A stretch of DNA of 5,660 bases from Ruminiclostridium sp. (GTDB lineage Bacteria; Bacillota_A; Clostridia; Oscillospirales; Oscillospiraceae). Positions 5,579 through 5,660 of the stretch are shown here, piece by piece. Within the stretch, counting starts at the first letter, position 1. Each line of letters opens with the position of its first letter. The notes below the pieces were generated by a model. It saw only the letters and a program-made list of their open reading frames with translations. It ran no database searches and had not been told where the DNA came from. Where the stretch lies: assembly GCA_017521345.1 (NCBI GenBank), contig JAFXCU010000211.1, forward strand, positions 1 to 5,660. The letters run 5' to 3'. Position numbers and translations under genes: made by a program.

Positions 5579-5660
5579 TTACTTAAACTCTACATTCTCA
5601 ACTTTTACCTTGAAGAGCAGGAAGTGCTCCATGCCCACAGCTTCAAATCTCTGCCGAACA
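5579..5660 (-). CDS. C-terminal end of an unidentified convergent gene (partial)
   Basis: Reading the minus strand from 5659, one frame stays open for 26 codons to TAA at 5581-5579; the neighbouring frame beginning at 5660 stops within six codons. The peptide ends GMEHFLLFKVKVENVEFK. The pattern of alternating hydrophobic and charged residues looks like an ordinary protein end (possibly a final beta strand), and the strong terminator 18 nt downstream supports a real gene. The gene starts outside the window. I do not recognise the family. The fragment is short, so the call rests mainly on the terminator position. Confidence 0.55.
   Translation of the reverse strand, partial: VRQRFEAVGMEHFLLFKVKVENVEFK

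Overview
The window reads as chromosome from a GC-rich, Gram-positive gut-type anaerobe. The best guess is Clostridia, family Oscillospiraceae (Flavonifractor, Lawsonibacter, Intestinimonas or Oscillibacter-like). This is inferred from four things: strong AGGAGG ribosome sites, high-GC third codon positions, an FHA-SEDS fusion protein, and a palindromic intergenic element of a kind I associate with these genomes. No search was possible, so the genus is not established.

Layout. Positions 1-2080 (minus strand) hold a large membrane protein whose 3' end is cut by the window edge: an N-terminal membrane anchor, a phosphothreonine-reading FHA domain, a SEDS (RodA/FtsW/SpoVE) peptidoglycan polymerase core and an Asp/Tyr-rich cytoplasmic tail. 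Positions 2081-2269 are a divergent promoter region with a recognisable sigma-A-type promoter on each strand. Positions 2270-5312 (plus strand) hold four tightly packed genes that look like one operon: a ProX/PrdX-type prolyl-tRNA editing deacylase, an NADP-dependent secondary-alcohol dehydrogenase, an RlmA-type 23S rRNA guanine-N1 methyltransferase broken by a one-base frameshift, and a HAD-family phosphatase. Positions 5339-5502 hold a MITE-like element made of two inverted arms, each folding into two small hairpins. Positions 5525-5560 are a strong hairpin terminator, and 5579-5660 appear to be the last 26 codons of a convergent minus-strand gene.

How the genes work together. The two divergent units share only a regulatory region. 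The minus-strand gene belongs to cell-wall synthesis and probably links it to Ser/Thr-kinase signalling. The plus-strand operon mixes translation quality control (tRNA editing), rRNA modification, redox metabolism and phosphate-ester hydrolysis; no single pathway joins them, so it is best read as a housekeeping operon.

I found no clearly new biological system. The points most worth a second look are the frameshift in rlmA, the FHA-SEDS protein with its unusual acidic/tyrosine tail, and the palindromic element whose hairpins keep their pairing although their sequences differ between arms.
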